From: Mucilaginibacter sp.
GTDB lineage: Bacteria > Bacteroidota > Bacteroidia > Sphingobacteriales > Sphingobacteriaceae
Length of the DNA: 64,000 bases
Direction: 5' to 3'
Assembly (NCBI RefSeq): GCF_028288225.1
Contig: NZ_JAQBOC010000084.1
Coordinates: forward strand, 33,048 to 97,047
Positions 51,335-60,543 of this stretch are shown here, one piece after another (the stretch's first letter is position 1; every line of letters starts with the position of its first letter). The position numbers were made by a program, and so were the translations under genes. Below the pieces are notes generated by a model. That model saw nothing but the letters and a program-made list of their open reading frames with translations, was not told the DNA's origin and did no database searches.

Positions 51335-54142
51335 ATGACCAAAAAGAGTATTTGCCTGGTAATGCTTGTTTTTTGCTTCAATTTTTGCCGGGCGCAAATA
51401 ACCCGTGCTGAAAAATCTATTTTTGAAGTTTATGCGGCTAAGCAGGGCGGATTGCTTAAACAGCGGGATACCTTACATTATTACCTGGTTAAATTTGATA
51501 AACCTGTATTTGCAGAAATGAAGAACCTGCATCTGTTAAAAAGAATTTCCTATAATTATTACATCGTATTATCAACAAAAGATATCTATCCTGACAGAAA
51601 TATTATCAGTGCAACCCCTGCCAACGCCTTATGGAAAGCAACTGATGACCTGGCTCAGGCAGGCAGAAACCATCCTAACAGGATGAAATCAATCAATCTT
51701 GTGCTTAAGCATCCAAACGAGGCTTTAATTAATAATATAAAGAAACTTGCAATAGTCACCAGGAGAAATGGCAATATCCTTACTGTAAAAATCCAGGTTA
51801 AAAATTTAAATGAGCTATTACAATATAACCAGGTAGTATTTGCAAGTCCTATCCGCAAAGCTCATGAAGAACTGGTTATAAATGATATCGACCTCGGCGC
51901 AAACAATATTTCATCAATAAATGATAATTATCCCGGAATAAACGGAAATGGTATTAATGTAAGCATTAAAGAAGAAAGCTATGATGAGACAGACATCGAC
52001 CTGTTGGGCCGTTCTTTTGAATCAGCGCCAAAATCTTCCAATAATTCTACACATGCTACTATTATGGCTACTTTGATAGGCGGTAACGGAAACTCATTTA
52101 TAAACGGCCTTGGCGTTGCGCCTTCTGTAAAATTTACCTCGTCAAATTTCGCCCGTTTATTGCCTGATAGTATTTTATTTTTTACAAATAACCAGGTAAG
52201 CGTTCAAAATCATTCATATGGTACGGGGATCGAAAACTATTATGGCATCGAAGCTGAAGCTTACGACAAGCAGGTGTTTGAGAACGATTCCCTTATGCAT
52301 GTTTTTTCTTCCGGAAACATCGGCACCACAACTCCCACAACCGGTTTATATAATGGAATTGCCAATAGCGCAAATCTTTCAGGCACTTTTAAGCAGGCTA
52401 AAAATGTTTTGGTTATTGGTGGTACAAACCGGGCAGGTATAGTTGAAGACTTAAGCTCTGCCGGCCCTGCATATGATGGAAGGGTTAAGCCAGAATTGGT
52501 GGCAGATGGCGAAGATGGCACGTCGGGCGCAGCGGCACTAACATCAGGAACTGTAGTACTGATGCAGCAGGCATACAAAAAAAAGTATAATAAGCTTCCT
52601 TCGGCGGCGCTTATAAAATGTGTTTTAATAAATTCTGCCGACGATATCGGCTTACCGGCTGTTGATCATAAAACAGGCTATGGCAAGTTAAATGCACTTG
52701 AGGCATTAAGGACTATTAGCGATTCCCGATTTTATACCGGCACTGTAAATAACCAGCAGGTAGCCAAATTTCAAATTTCCGTACCTTCAAATTGCAGCCA
52801 GTTTAAGGTTTCATTAGCATGGAACGATCCCCCGGCTGCCCTCAATGCCCCATCTGCTTTAATTAATGATCTGGATCTGTACATCAGCACACCTGGCAAT
52901 AAAACTATATTACCATGGACATTAAGCAGCTTTCCAAATGCCGATTCATTACTTAAACCTGCTATCAGGCAACGCGATACCCTTAACAATACAGAGCAGG
53001 TAAGCATTCAAAGTCCGTCACCGGGTATTTACACTATTTATGTAACCGGCAGGCGGGTTACAATTGGCCCGCAGGTTTTTTATGTAGCCTATCAATCTAA
53101 ATTGGTCAACCAGTTTGAATGGATGTTGCCAACAGGCAATAAAGTTTTTGCTGCAGATGATAATTATTTGCGGTGGCAAAGCTCTTATAACACCCTGACA
53201 GGGAAATTAAGCGTGAGTTATGATCATGGAACTAACTGGAAGCAAATAACCAATGTAAACATGGCCGATGGTTATTATAAATGGACAGCACCGGATGTAT
53301 TTACCAGTGCAATGCTCAAAATGGATATTAATGGACAGGGGTATATCAGCAAAGAATTTGTAATATCCAAGCCATTAACACTAAATGTAGGATATAATTG
53401 TACCGACGGCACACTGCTTCACTGGAATTTGCAGCCTGGTGCTACCGGGTATGTTATTTACACAATTAAAGATAACTTGTTGCAGCAGCTAACCACTGTC
53501 ACTGATACAGCCGTTATTATACCGGCCTCAATGCAATCATCAAAGTATTTTGCAGTAAGCGCCCTTGGCAATAATTTTGAGGGTATAAAGGGCCGCACAA
53601 TTGATGCTACATTACAGGGAGTAGGGTGTTATGTAAAGGCCCTGCTGGCCAATGTTACCGATGTCAATAATATAACTCTTACACTTTCATTAGGCAGTGT
53701 TTTGAATTTAAAGACAATTACATGGGAAAAACGTATTGCCGCTGATGTTTATACTGCTATAGGTACAACAGAGATTATTCAAAATAACCTTATTTATGAT
53801 TTTATTGATACAAATCCTCAAAAAGGACTAAACTTTTACAGGGCTAAACTGATCGCATTCAATGATAAAGTTATTTACTCAGACCCGGCAAGCGCTGTTT
53901 TTTTACAAAGCAATCAGTTTACCTTATACCCAAATCCTGTAAGCAACCAGTTAAATATTTTAAGTGGAGAACTAAAAAATTATGAGTTAAAACTGTATGA
54001 TGTTACAGGGAGGCTAAGCTTAAAAACAACATTTAATGGCTTGCAAAATGTTATTCCTATCAGCTTAACACCAGGGGTGTATCTATTTACAATAGATTTT
54101 AACGGTAAAATACTTTATAACGGTAAAATTATTAAGATATAA
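51335..54142 (+). CDS. S8 subtilisin-like protein with T9SS sorting domain
   Basis: 935 residues. Signal peptide (to about AQ21). The peptidase domain spans about 190-470: the usual catalytic Asp position reads KEES with E213 instead of D; H240 is in STHATIMATL; the oxyanion N is in SSGN; S397 is in DGTSGAAALTSG. A beta-sandwich and fibronectin-like part follow. The last 80 residues (YPNPVSNQLNI ... GKIIKI) are a type A T9SS C-terminal domain, so it is exported and attached to the cell surface. The D-to-E change may reduce activity. Confidence 0.88.
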   Translation: MTKKSICLVMLVFCFNFCRAQITRAEKSIFEVYAAKQGGLLKQRDTLHYYLVKFDKPVFAEMKNLHLLKRISYNYYIVLSTKDIYPDRNIISATPANALWKATDDLAQAGRNHPNRMKSINLVLKHPNEALINNIKKLAIVTRRNGNILTVKIQVKNLNELLQYNQVVFASPIRKAHEELVINDIDLGANNISSINDNYPGINGNGINVSIKEESYDETDIDLLGRSFESAPKSSNNSTHATIMATLIGGNGNSFINGLGVAPSVKFTSSNFARLLPDSILFFTNNQVSVQNHSYGTGIENYYGIEAEAYDKQVFENDSLMHVFSSGNIGTTTPTTGLYNGIANSANLSGTFKQAKNVLVIGGTNRAGIVEDLSSAGPAYDGRVKPELVADGEDGTSGAAALTSGTVVLMQQAYKKKYNKLPSAALIKCVLINSADDIGLPAVDHKTGYGKLNALEALRTISDSRFYTGTVNNQQVAKFQISVPSNCSQFKVSLAWNDPPAALNAPSALINDLDLYISTPGNKTILPWTLSSFPNADSLLKPAIRQRDTLNNTEQVSIQSPSPGIYTIYVTGRRVTIGPQVFYVAYQSKLVNQFEWMLPTGNKVFAADDNYLRWQSSYNTLTGKLSVSYDHGTNWKQITNVNMADGYYKWTAPDVFTSAMLKMDINGQGYISKEFVISKPLTLNVGYNCTDGTLLHWNLQPGATGYVIYTIKDNLLQQLTTVTDTAVIIPASMQSSKYFAVSALGNNFEGIKGRTIDATLQGVGCYVKALLANVTDVNNITLTLSLGSVLNLKTITWEKRIAADVYTAIGTTEIIQNNLIYDFIDTNPQKGLNFYRAKLIAFNDKVIYSDPASAVFLQSNQFTLYPNPVSNQLNILSGELKNYELKLYDVTGRLSLKTTFNGLQNVIPISLTPGVYLFTIDFNGKILYNGKIIKI

Positions 54143-54176
54143 TTCTTTGGGGTGCAAAAGCTCTCCCGGCGTAGAT

Positions 54177-54461
54177 TTATTCCGGCTTAAATTGTGGATG
54201 TTTTACAATTTGTGCAGCTATACTGGATAGGTCCTGCCCGGTGAAAGCGCCGGGCCCGTCAAATTCGAAACGATGTTCGCCGTGCACCGTAATCGTACCT
54301 AGTAACCCATCTGGAGGCAGATCCACTGACCGGGATTGTTCATAATCGATCCAGTCTTCCGCCTTATCCACGGCATAGATTTTAAAAGTATTAGCTTTTT
54401 TCTGTGGTTCAAATTTTAATAAGCGCTGGCCCTGGCCAACCGGTATTTCAAAAGTTTTCAT
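54177..54461 (-). CDS. Hypothetical 94-residue protein
   Basis: Acidic, beta-rich, with no signal or membrane span. Segments such as GLLGTITVHGEHRFEFDGPGAF suggest a small compact domain, but no family is recognised. Its start at 54461 lies divergent from the cupin gene. Confidence 0.55.
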   Translation of the reverse strand: MKTFEIPVGQGQRLLKFEPQKKANTFKIYAVDKAEDWIDYEQSRSVDLPPDGLLGTITVHGEHRFEFDGPGAFTGQDLSSIAAQIVKHPQFKPE

Positions 54462-54627
54462 TTCGGGAAGTTGTTGTAATTAAGAACATATTTAACGCCC
54501 AAAAGTTTGCTAAAACAGTATTTCCGTTCCTGCGTTACGTAATCAAGTACTATTTTATAAACAAGGCCGCTTTTTTGGGCATTCATCAAAATGGTAACCA
54601 GAAGGCAGCCTTGTCATAAACAATCTC

Positions 54628-55206
54628 ATGAAGCGTAAAACATTTTTATCGTGGCTCGGCTTAGTAGCTATAAGTACACGAAAGCCATTTAATACCGATC
54701 AACTCATGATGCCTGAACAGTTGCTCTTTCACGATGACGGAACCGTCCCAAACAGCAAATTCCCTTTGTTACTCTATCCTAATGCCTTTGCCGCCCGCGA
54801 CGATGACGGTGCAGCCTGGCTGGAACAACATTTTGCTGCCAATAACTGGACAAACTCCTGGCGCAACGGCGTTTATTCATTTCATCATTATCACAGCACC
54901 TCCCACGAGGTTTTGGGGGTTTACAGCGGTTCAGCGCTGCTGCACCTTGGTGGTGAAAAAGGCCGTAAGGTAAAGGTGCAGGCAGGTGATATCATTGTCA
55001 TTCCCGCAGGAGTTGGGCATAAGAACCTCGGCAGCGACAACCTGGGCATTGTTGGCGCTTACGAAGACGGCCGGAGCTGGGATGTGAACAAAGGACTGCC
55101 CGGCGAGCGGCCCGGGACCGATAAGAACATAGCCGCCCTGCCCGTACCCCGGACAGATCCATTCACCGGGGAATCAGGTGGGTTAACAGTTATCTGGAAA
55201 AAGTAA
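54628..55206 (+). CDS. Cupin domain protein (YjlB-like)
   Basis: 192 residues. The cupin core has HHYHSTSHEVLGVYSGSALLHLGG and GDIIVIPAGVGHKNLG, which supply the H, H, E and H metal ligands of the two conserved motifs. PALPVPRTDPFTG near the end is the YjlB-type tail. The N-terminal 20 residues look like a weak export signal. Function unknown. Confidence 0.82.
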   Translation: MKRKTFLSWLGLVAISTRKPFNTDQLMMPEQLLFHDDGTVPNSKFPLLLYPNAFAARDDDGAAWLEQHFAANNWTNSWRNGVYSFHHYHSTSHEVLGVYSGSALLHLGGEKGRKVKVQAGDIIVIPAGVGHKNLGSDNLGIVGAYEDGRSWDVNKGLPGERPGTDKNIAALPVPRTDPFTGESGGLTVIWKK

Positions 55207-55282
55207 ATTCTTTCCTTGATTTCCCTATCGTATTATGAATGCTTCTGGCTAAGTGATTAGGGAATCCCGGAAAGTATCTCAT

Positions 55283-55741
55283 TTATTTAAAACGAAGAGA
55301 TGCAAGCATTTCTCCTTTGGGGAGCTCCTGTGCAGTATAATGAAGGCTGAGCTCATGATAGGCATTATTCTTTTCCAGCTGCAATAGCTCTTTTACCGAT
55401 ATCACCATATTTAAATCCGAACCGGTGGCATCGGCAAACTCAAATTTCTTCAATATATTTCCCTTCTCGTCCTTTATGGCAATGCTCCTTTTCGTACCGG
55501 CCCCCTTTACATTGCAATGTTTGTAATTGATGCGCAACTGATCATTGTCATTTGCCTTGCCCAGTTGCAGTACTCTTAAACTCAAAGGCTGGTTCACCGA
55601 CTGTTTTAGGATGAGCTTGTTATTAAGATAGATCTCATAAGTGTCCAACCCAAACTTTGTTGTGAAACCAAATACAGTGAAGCATAGTGTAATCAGCATA
55701 AACATCTTAATAAATGCCTGATTGAATGTTGTGTGTTTCAT
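55283..55741 (-). CDS. Secreted hypothetical protein
   Basis: 152 residues from ATG 55741. The N-terminal hydrophobic stretch (FIKMFMLITLCFTVFGF) is a signal peptide, and the rest is a beta-rich domain (YEIYLNNKLILKQSV ... LSLHYTAQELP). No family is recognised. The region upstream of the ATG is AT-rich. Confidence 0.6.
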   Translation of the reverse strand: MKHTTFNQAFIKMFMLITLCFTVFGFTTKFGLDTYEIYLNNKLILKQSVNQPLSLRVLQLGKANDNDQLRINYKHCNVKGAGTKRSIAIKDEKGNILKKFEFADATGSDLNMVISVKELLQLEKNNAYHELSLHYTAQELPKGEMLASLRFK

Positions 55742-56020
55742 AATATAAATTTTAAATGAAAGTCCTTGATTATTTTCCGATAACAATATTAAACGAATAG
55801 GAAATGAAGTAAAAAAATAGTAGACCAACAACCGGAATAATAGACATCAGCGTTTTTTTTCATATTACCGAAAAAAATGTTTTTTTTGCCGTTTTTAAAA
55901 CGCAGTGTTTCATTAACATGAATAACATTTAACAAGGTGGACATTTGAAAGGGCGGAGGATTTTTATACCAATTGAAAAAACTATGATAGCTTTATAAAT
56001 AATTAACTTATTTTCAACCA

Positions 56021-56611
56021 ATGAGTAGATTAAATAAAGCATTTGAGCTTTTTGATGCTTATAATAAGCAAGATCCCCGTAGTTTTACATGGGAAAGTGT
56101 AAGTGAGCCACAGGAATATTTTTTTGCTGTTAAATTATATGAGTGGGTTTTAAAGCTGGATCCTGATGCTGATGAAGAATTATTGTTAGCATCCAGAAGT
56201 CAGCATATTGGAAGATGGGAAATTCCGCGTGAAGATTACCCGGACGGGCGCGAGCCTTATCTTAAATGGCGCAAGGATCTTGCCCTGCACCATGCTGCCA
56301 TTGCCGGGCGTTTAATGAAAGAAGTTGGTTATGGCGAAGAAACATTAGATCGTGTTAAGCAAATCATCCTGAAGCAAAGAATTAAGGTTGATCCTGATGT
56401 TCAGACCATGGAGAATGCACTTTGCCTGGTGTTCCTGGAATTACAATATGAAGAATTTCGCAAAAAGCATGAGCAGGAGCCAGAAAAAATAATAAATATT
56501 CTCCGGAAATCATTATTGAAAATGGATGAGAATGGGCATCGGCTTGCACTGAAATTACCTTATTCGGCAAAGGGTTTTGATTTGATCAATAAGGCGGTAA
56601 ATAGTTTGTAG
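56021..56611 (+). CDS. DUF4202 family protein
   Basis: 196 residues, helical. The H and W residues SRSQHIGRWEIPREDYPDGREPYLKWR and DLALHHAAIAGRLM are the signature of DUF4202, an HD-like metal protein family of unknown function. The QTMENALCLVFLELQYEEF segment carries a late conserved E. It is monocistronic. Confidence 0.85.
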   Translation: MSRLNKAFELFDAYNKQDPRSFTWESVSEPQEYFFAVKLYEWVLKLDPDADEELLLASRSQHIGRWEIPREDYPDGREPYLKWRKDLALHHAAIAGRLMKEVGYGEETLDRVKQIILKQRIKVDPDVQTMENALCLVFLELQYEEFRKKHEQEPEKIINILRKSLLKMDENGHRLALKLPYSAKGFDLINKAVNSL

Positions 56612-56665
56612 CTAAGGAGGGGGTGATAATCAATATTTTGAGGATTGAATTAAATTCAAAGCAAT

Positions 56666-57385
56666 TTGCCGCCCCGCATCGCCAGTGCATGGGTAACACT
56701 GATGAAGCGTCTTGGATACAAGAAATTTGTAGCGCAGGGCGGAGATTGGGGTGGGCTCATCACAGATGTAATGGCCGTACAGTCACCCGATGATTTACTG
56801 GGCATGGCCACAAATTTCCCATGCACAGTTCCAGTTGAAATCAACAATGCGGCATTTGGCGGAGCCCCTGCACCAGACGGCCTCTCAGCTGAAGAAAAAC
56901 AAGCGTATGACCAATTGGTCTTTTCATACAAGCACGTTGCCTACGCCCTCATTATGGGATCACGTCCACAGACATTACTCGCAACGGCGGATTCGCCCGT
57001 CGGCCTGGCCACTATGTTTCTTGACCACGACCAGCGTAGTTTGGCGCTAATTTCACGCTCGTTTGCCGGTGAGCCTGAAGGACTTACCCGGGATGATGTT
57101 CTTGACAACATCACACTGTGCTGGTTGACAAACACAGCGGTTTCCGGGTACCGTATCTATTGGGAGAATAAGCACGCCTTTGTAGCCCCACTAGGTGTCA
57201 AGATCCCGGTTGTCGTGAGCGCTTTTCCTGACGAACTCTACCAGGCTCCGCGGAGCTGGGCAGAGAAAGCATATCCCAATATGATCTATTACAAGAAGCA
57301 TAACGAGGGCGGCCACTTCGCTGCCTGGGAACAACCTGAACTCCTGGTTAATGATATCCGCGAAGGTTTCAAGTCTCTTCGCTGA
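56666..57385 (+). pseudogene. N-terminally truncated epoxide hydrolase
   Basis: About 240 residues that begin in the middle of an alpha/beta-hydrolase. The nucleophile motif GGDWGG and the final H in GGHFAAWEQPE are present, but the N-terminal 150-170 residues (the EHN domain and the HGWPG oxyanion motif) are missing, against a usual length near 390. The match begins at RIASAWVTLMKRLGY with no proper start codon. The gene is GC-rich relative to its surroundings. It is probably a decayed transferred gene. Confidence 0.75.
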
Positions 57386-57833
57386 TTTCGATAAAGAGGA
57401 TCAACAGATTTTAGAACCGGGGCCCGATGATGATAATGCGCCCCGGTTTAATTTTTCATTCGTGAAGGATGCTATTGGTAAAAAACCAGCCGTCGACCTA
57501 ACGTCAAAAAGCAAAAAAACAAAAGCCTTTCAAATTTCTTTGAAAGGCTTTTAAGTGACCCCCAAAGTACAGATGTTGAACACTTTTATTGAGGATGTAA
57601 AAAAAAATGTGGCATTGAAATTTAATAAATAACCAGGATTGTTGTTTTGACGCATCTTGAATATTAGGGGTATTATTATTTAATGGTTGATTGAATTATA
57701 TCATTACGCTTCTGTTAGCAATCCATGTGGTTTTTTTAACAAACAGTAAAGCAAGAAATAGATGTGGGATAAAGCATAAATCACTTGTAACCCTTATCTT
57801 TATATACAATTATGACCATTACATCAATATATA
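57386..57833. other. Gap with a strong bidirectional terminator
   Basis: AAAAGCCTTTCAAA (57521-57534) and TTTGAAAGGCTTTT (57539-57552) form a perfect 14-bp stem with a TTTC loop, ending the truncated epoxide hydrolase transcript. The rest, to 57833, is AT-rich with no gene. Confidence 0.65.
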
Positions 57834-59306
57834 ATGCCTCATGATAAAGAAACGGAAAATGCACTGCCTTTAAGTAATTCAACCATGTCTGTACCAAAGA
57901 TCAAACATGTATTTACAATTATTTTTTCGTTTGGAATATTTGCCGCATGTGCACAGATAGCCACCACCGCGGATTTGAAACAAAAGCTGGCTGCCGCTAA
58001 AACGGACAGCGACAGGATGGAAATTTTAGCCAGTCAAAGCTCCAGCTACCGGGATGTTAATCCCGATTCAATGGTATATTATGCACAGCGGGTAGTGCTG
58101 CTAAGCATAAAAAATAGAAATATTTATCCGGCGGATTTTGAAGTGGGTGCTTTAGCTTTCCTGGCCGGCCAATTGTGGTATGCCGGAAATTATCCTGATG
58201 CACAGGAGGCATATTTTAAAGCACTGGCCAAAACAGAAACTATTGGCGACCCCATATTGACGGCCGGGATATACAACGGCCTGGCGATGGTAAACAGGAA
58301 CGAGGGCAATTTCAGACGAGCAATAGATTATTATTCAAAGTCTGAAGCTTTAGTCAGGCACCTGCCTGATAATGATCAATTACTTAGCGCCATTGGTGAC
58401 AAAGGAAAGGCTTACGAGCAACTCGGTATATTAGATTCTGCCTTTATCTTTGTGCAGGAATGCATGGCCGTGATTGTGAGAAAGTATCATAATAAAAATG
58501 TTTTAGGCGGGGGTTTTCAGGCTGAAATGGGCATTATTTATTCAAAAATGGGTAAAGAAAAACTTGCTGATGGTTATTTCAGGCTGGCTTTTTCGCTAAA
58601 TTCAGCAATAAATGAACACCGGTTGCTTGCAAGGTCTTATTTTGAATTTGCAGAACATTTTGACCGCTATCATGAGCGCGACTCGGCTATTTACTATGCA
58701 ACCAAGGGTTTGTTAATAGACAAAAAATACCATTACGTTGTTCAGCAACTGGCCGCAAGTACGCTGTTGTCAAAATTGTACAACGAAACGCACAATATTG
58801 ACAGCGCTTTTAAGTACCAACAATTAATGATCGGTATAAAAGATAAAGTATTCAGCCTTGATAAGGTCACCCGGTTGCAAAACCTGGAATTTAACGAACA
58901 ATTGCGGCAGCAGGAGATTGCATCTGAGAAAAAACTGGCTGCTCAGGAACGAAAAGAAAATATCCAGTATGTATTTATCGCTGCCGCGCTTTTTATTTTG
59001 ACAACCCTGTTTTTATTGCTAAGCCGGAGTTTTATCACCAATTCAAAATGGATCGAGTTTTTTAGTGTGATCACCTTGTTGATTCTTTTTGAATTTATCA
59101 ATTTAATACTTCATCCTTTTTTAGAGCAATTAACTCATCATTCTCCGGCATTGATGCTGCTGGTTTTGGTTGCAATAGCGGCGTTGCTGGTACCCCTGCA
59201 CCACAAACTTAAAAAGCTTGCTACGGAAAAACTTATTGCTAAAAACAAAGAGATCCGTTTGAAAAAGGCAAGACGAACTATCGAAGAATTAGGCGGCGAA
59301 AAGTAA
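57834..59306 (+). CDS. TPR-containing membrane protein
   Basis: 490 residues. The N-terminus has a signal or anchor segment (about 25-45). Several TPR-like helix pairs follow (about 60-330, for example AGIYNGLAMVNRNEGNFRRAIDYYSKSEAL). A membrane span near 385-405 is followed by two more at about 415-450 and a short basic tail. The TPR part would bind a partner in the periplasm. It resembles the sensor half of TPR-linked histidine kinases but has no kinase domain. An internal ATG at 57885 is an alternative start. Confidence 0.72.
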   Translation: MPHDKETENALPLSNSTMSVPKIKHVFTIIFSFGIFAACAQIATTADLKQKLAAAKTDSDRMEILASQSSSYRDVNPDSMVYYAQRVVLLSIKNRNIYPADFEVGALAFLAGQLWYAGNYPDAQEAYFKALAKTETIGDPILTAGIYNGLAMVNRNEGNFRRAIDYYSKSEALVRHLPDNDQLLSAIGDKGKAYEQLGILDSAFIFVQECMAVIVRKYHNKNVLGGGFQAEMGIIYSKMGKEKLADGYFRLAFSLNSAINEHRLLARSYFEFAEHFDRYHERDSAIYYATKGLLIDKKYHYVVQQLAASTLLSKLYNETHNIDSAFKYQQLMIGIKDKVFSLDKVTRLQNLEFNEQLRQQEIASEKKLAAQERKENIQYVFIAAALFILTTLFLLLSRSFITNSKWIEFFSVITLLILFEFINLILHPFLEQLTHHSPALMLLVLVAIAALLVPLHHKLKKLATEKLIAKNKEIRLKKARRTIEELGGEK

Positions 59307-59494
59307 TGCCTCGATAATCACAGGGTCCGATGCTGTAGGAAACCGATATGAGACTATTATTCAATGGTTAAACGTGATATTCAAAAGCCCTTATTTTTTA
59401 ATGATAGCAGATTCCGCGTTTTCTATTTAACATAACTAACTCGTAAACTATTTAGTGGTTAACGCCGATAACTACTTAAGAATATCCAAGACTG

Positions 59495-59526
59495 TATTCC
59501 ACGTGCCGTGAGCGGCACATGGAATA
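59495..59526 (-). terminator. Hairpin ending the alpha/beta-hydrolase gene
   Basis: TATTCCA and GTGCCG on one side pair with CGGCAC and TGGAATA on the other (59495-59526). It lies 15 bp downstream of the minus-strand stop codon; the T-tract is weak. Confidence 0.55.
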
Positions 59527-59541
59527 AAATTTAGCAGACAA

Positions 59542-60243
59542 TTACGCTTGGAAGGCTTTTTCAGCTGCTTCGATAATGACACCTGCAACGATCTCAGGCT
59601 GCGACATGAAGATCACGTGACTGCCTTTAACTTCGGTTACCTGCGTGTTCGACCTGCTGTACATATTTCTTTGTATCTCAGGGTTAATGCTTTTATCTTC
59701 GGTAGCGATCAGGCCATAGGCCGGTTTGTGCCGCCAGGCTGCATCAGTAATCGGGCTTACAAAGCCTTTGGCGTAAAATGCTCCCTGTGAGGCATACATA
59801 AACGCAGCTTCATCAGCATCAATATCAGCACAAAAGCCTGCATGGTACTTATCTTTGTCATAGTACACAATGCCTTTCTCATCCGGAGGAAGTACGCCGT
59901 TCTCAGGTGCAGGCGGAGCTGTTTGCAGCCATTGCAGAGCAGATTCGCCGTTGTCCGGCTGAAAAGCAGCTATATAAACCAGGGCAGCAACATTTGGATG
60001 GTTACCGGCTTCGGTAATCACAGCACCACCCCATGAGTGTCCGGCAAGAATTGCTGGCCCACCGATCCTGTCCAAAGCAACGTGTGTTGCCAAAACATCG
60101 TCTTCAAGGGAAGTTAAGGGGTTCTGTACAACTGAAACGTTATACCCTTTTTTAGTTAACTCGTTATAAAGTGCCTTATAACCAGAACCGTCAGCGAATG
60201 CACCGTGAACAAGCACTACATTCTTTACATTTGAGTTTTTCAT
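59542..60243 (-). CDS. Alpha/beta-hydrolase family protein
   Basis: 233 residues, no signal peptide. VVLVHGAFADGSGYKAL is the oxyanion loop, GHSWGGAV holds the nucleophile serine (near 88), and KGSHVIFMSQPE carries the histidine at the end. It resembles the EstC/MenH-like esterases. The substrate is unknown. The promoter region carries a duplicated 36-bp segment. Confidence 0.85.
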   Translation of the reverse strand: MKNSNVKNVVLVHGAFADGSGYKALYNELTKKGYNVSVVQNPLTSLEDDVLATHVALDRIGGPAILAGHSWGGAVITEAGNHPNVAALVYIAAFQPDNGESALQWLQTAPPAPENGVLPPDEKGIVYYDKDKYHAGFCADIDADEAAFMYASQGAFYAKGFVSPITDAAWRHKPAYGLIATEDKSINPEIQRNMYSRSNTQVTEVKGSHVIFMSQPEIVAGVIIEAAEKAFQA

Positions 60244-60256
60244 TGTTTTATTAATT

Positions 60257-60336
60257 AATGTTGTATGAATGATTGTTGTATGAATGATTTAACAGTACAA
60301 CTTAATTATTGTTGTATGAATGATTTAACAGTACAA
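60257..60336 (-). repeat. Tandem 36-bp duplication in the hydrolase promoter
   Basis: ATTGTTGTATGAATGATTT at 60272 is repeated at 60308 (period 36 bp), and a partial copy lies at 60257-60275. The copies sit 14-94 bp upstream of the hydrolase start codon, so the repeat may carry regulator sites or have arisen by slippage. Confidence 0.6.
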
Positions 60337-60432
60337 AGGTGCCGCTTAAGCCAATGATGGGGAACGCAAGGACTTCCCGAAGAAAAACGTAAGTTGATTG
60401 GTTCGATGTGCCCTGAAAATCTATGTTTTGAA

Positions 60433-60470
60433 AGAACCCGCTGGGATTCGAACCACGATCCAGCTGAGTC
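60433..60470 (-). pseudogene. tRNA-like remnant
   Basis: On the minus strand ACTCAGCTGGATCG is joined directly to TGGTTCGAATCCCAGCGGGTT. The first is a D-arm sequence and the second a T-arm and 3' acceptor strand of a tRNA, with the anticodon arm missing. It may be the scar of an integration or deletion at a tRNA gene. Confidence 0.5.
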
Positions 60471-60543
60471 TATTTATATGTCATTAGGCGCTATAAACGC
60501 ACCTTTATCATTTTTATCATCAAAGCTGACCGAATTATTCGGC

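Noticed and set aside
57351..57554. 67-residue frame after the epoxide hydrolase
   Set aside because: It overlaps the hydrolase end and finishes inside a terminator stem, so it is a shadow.
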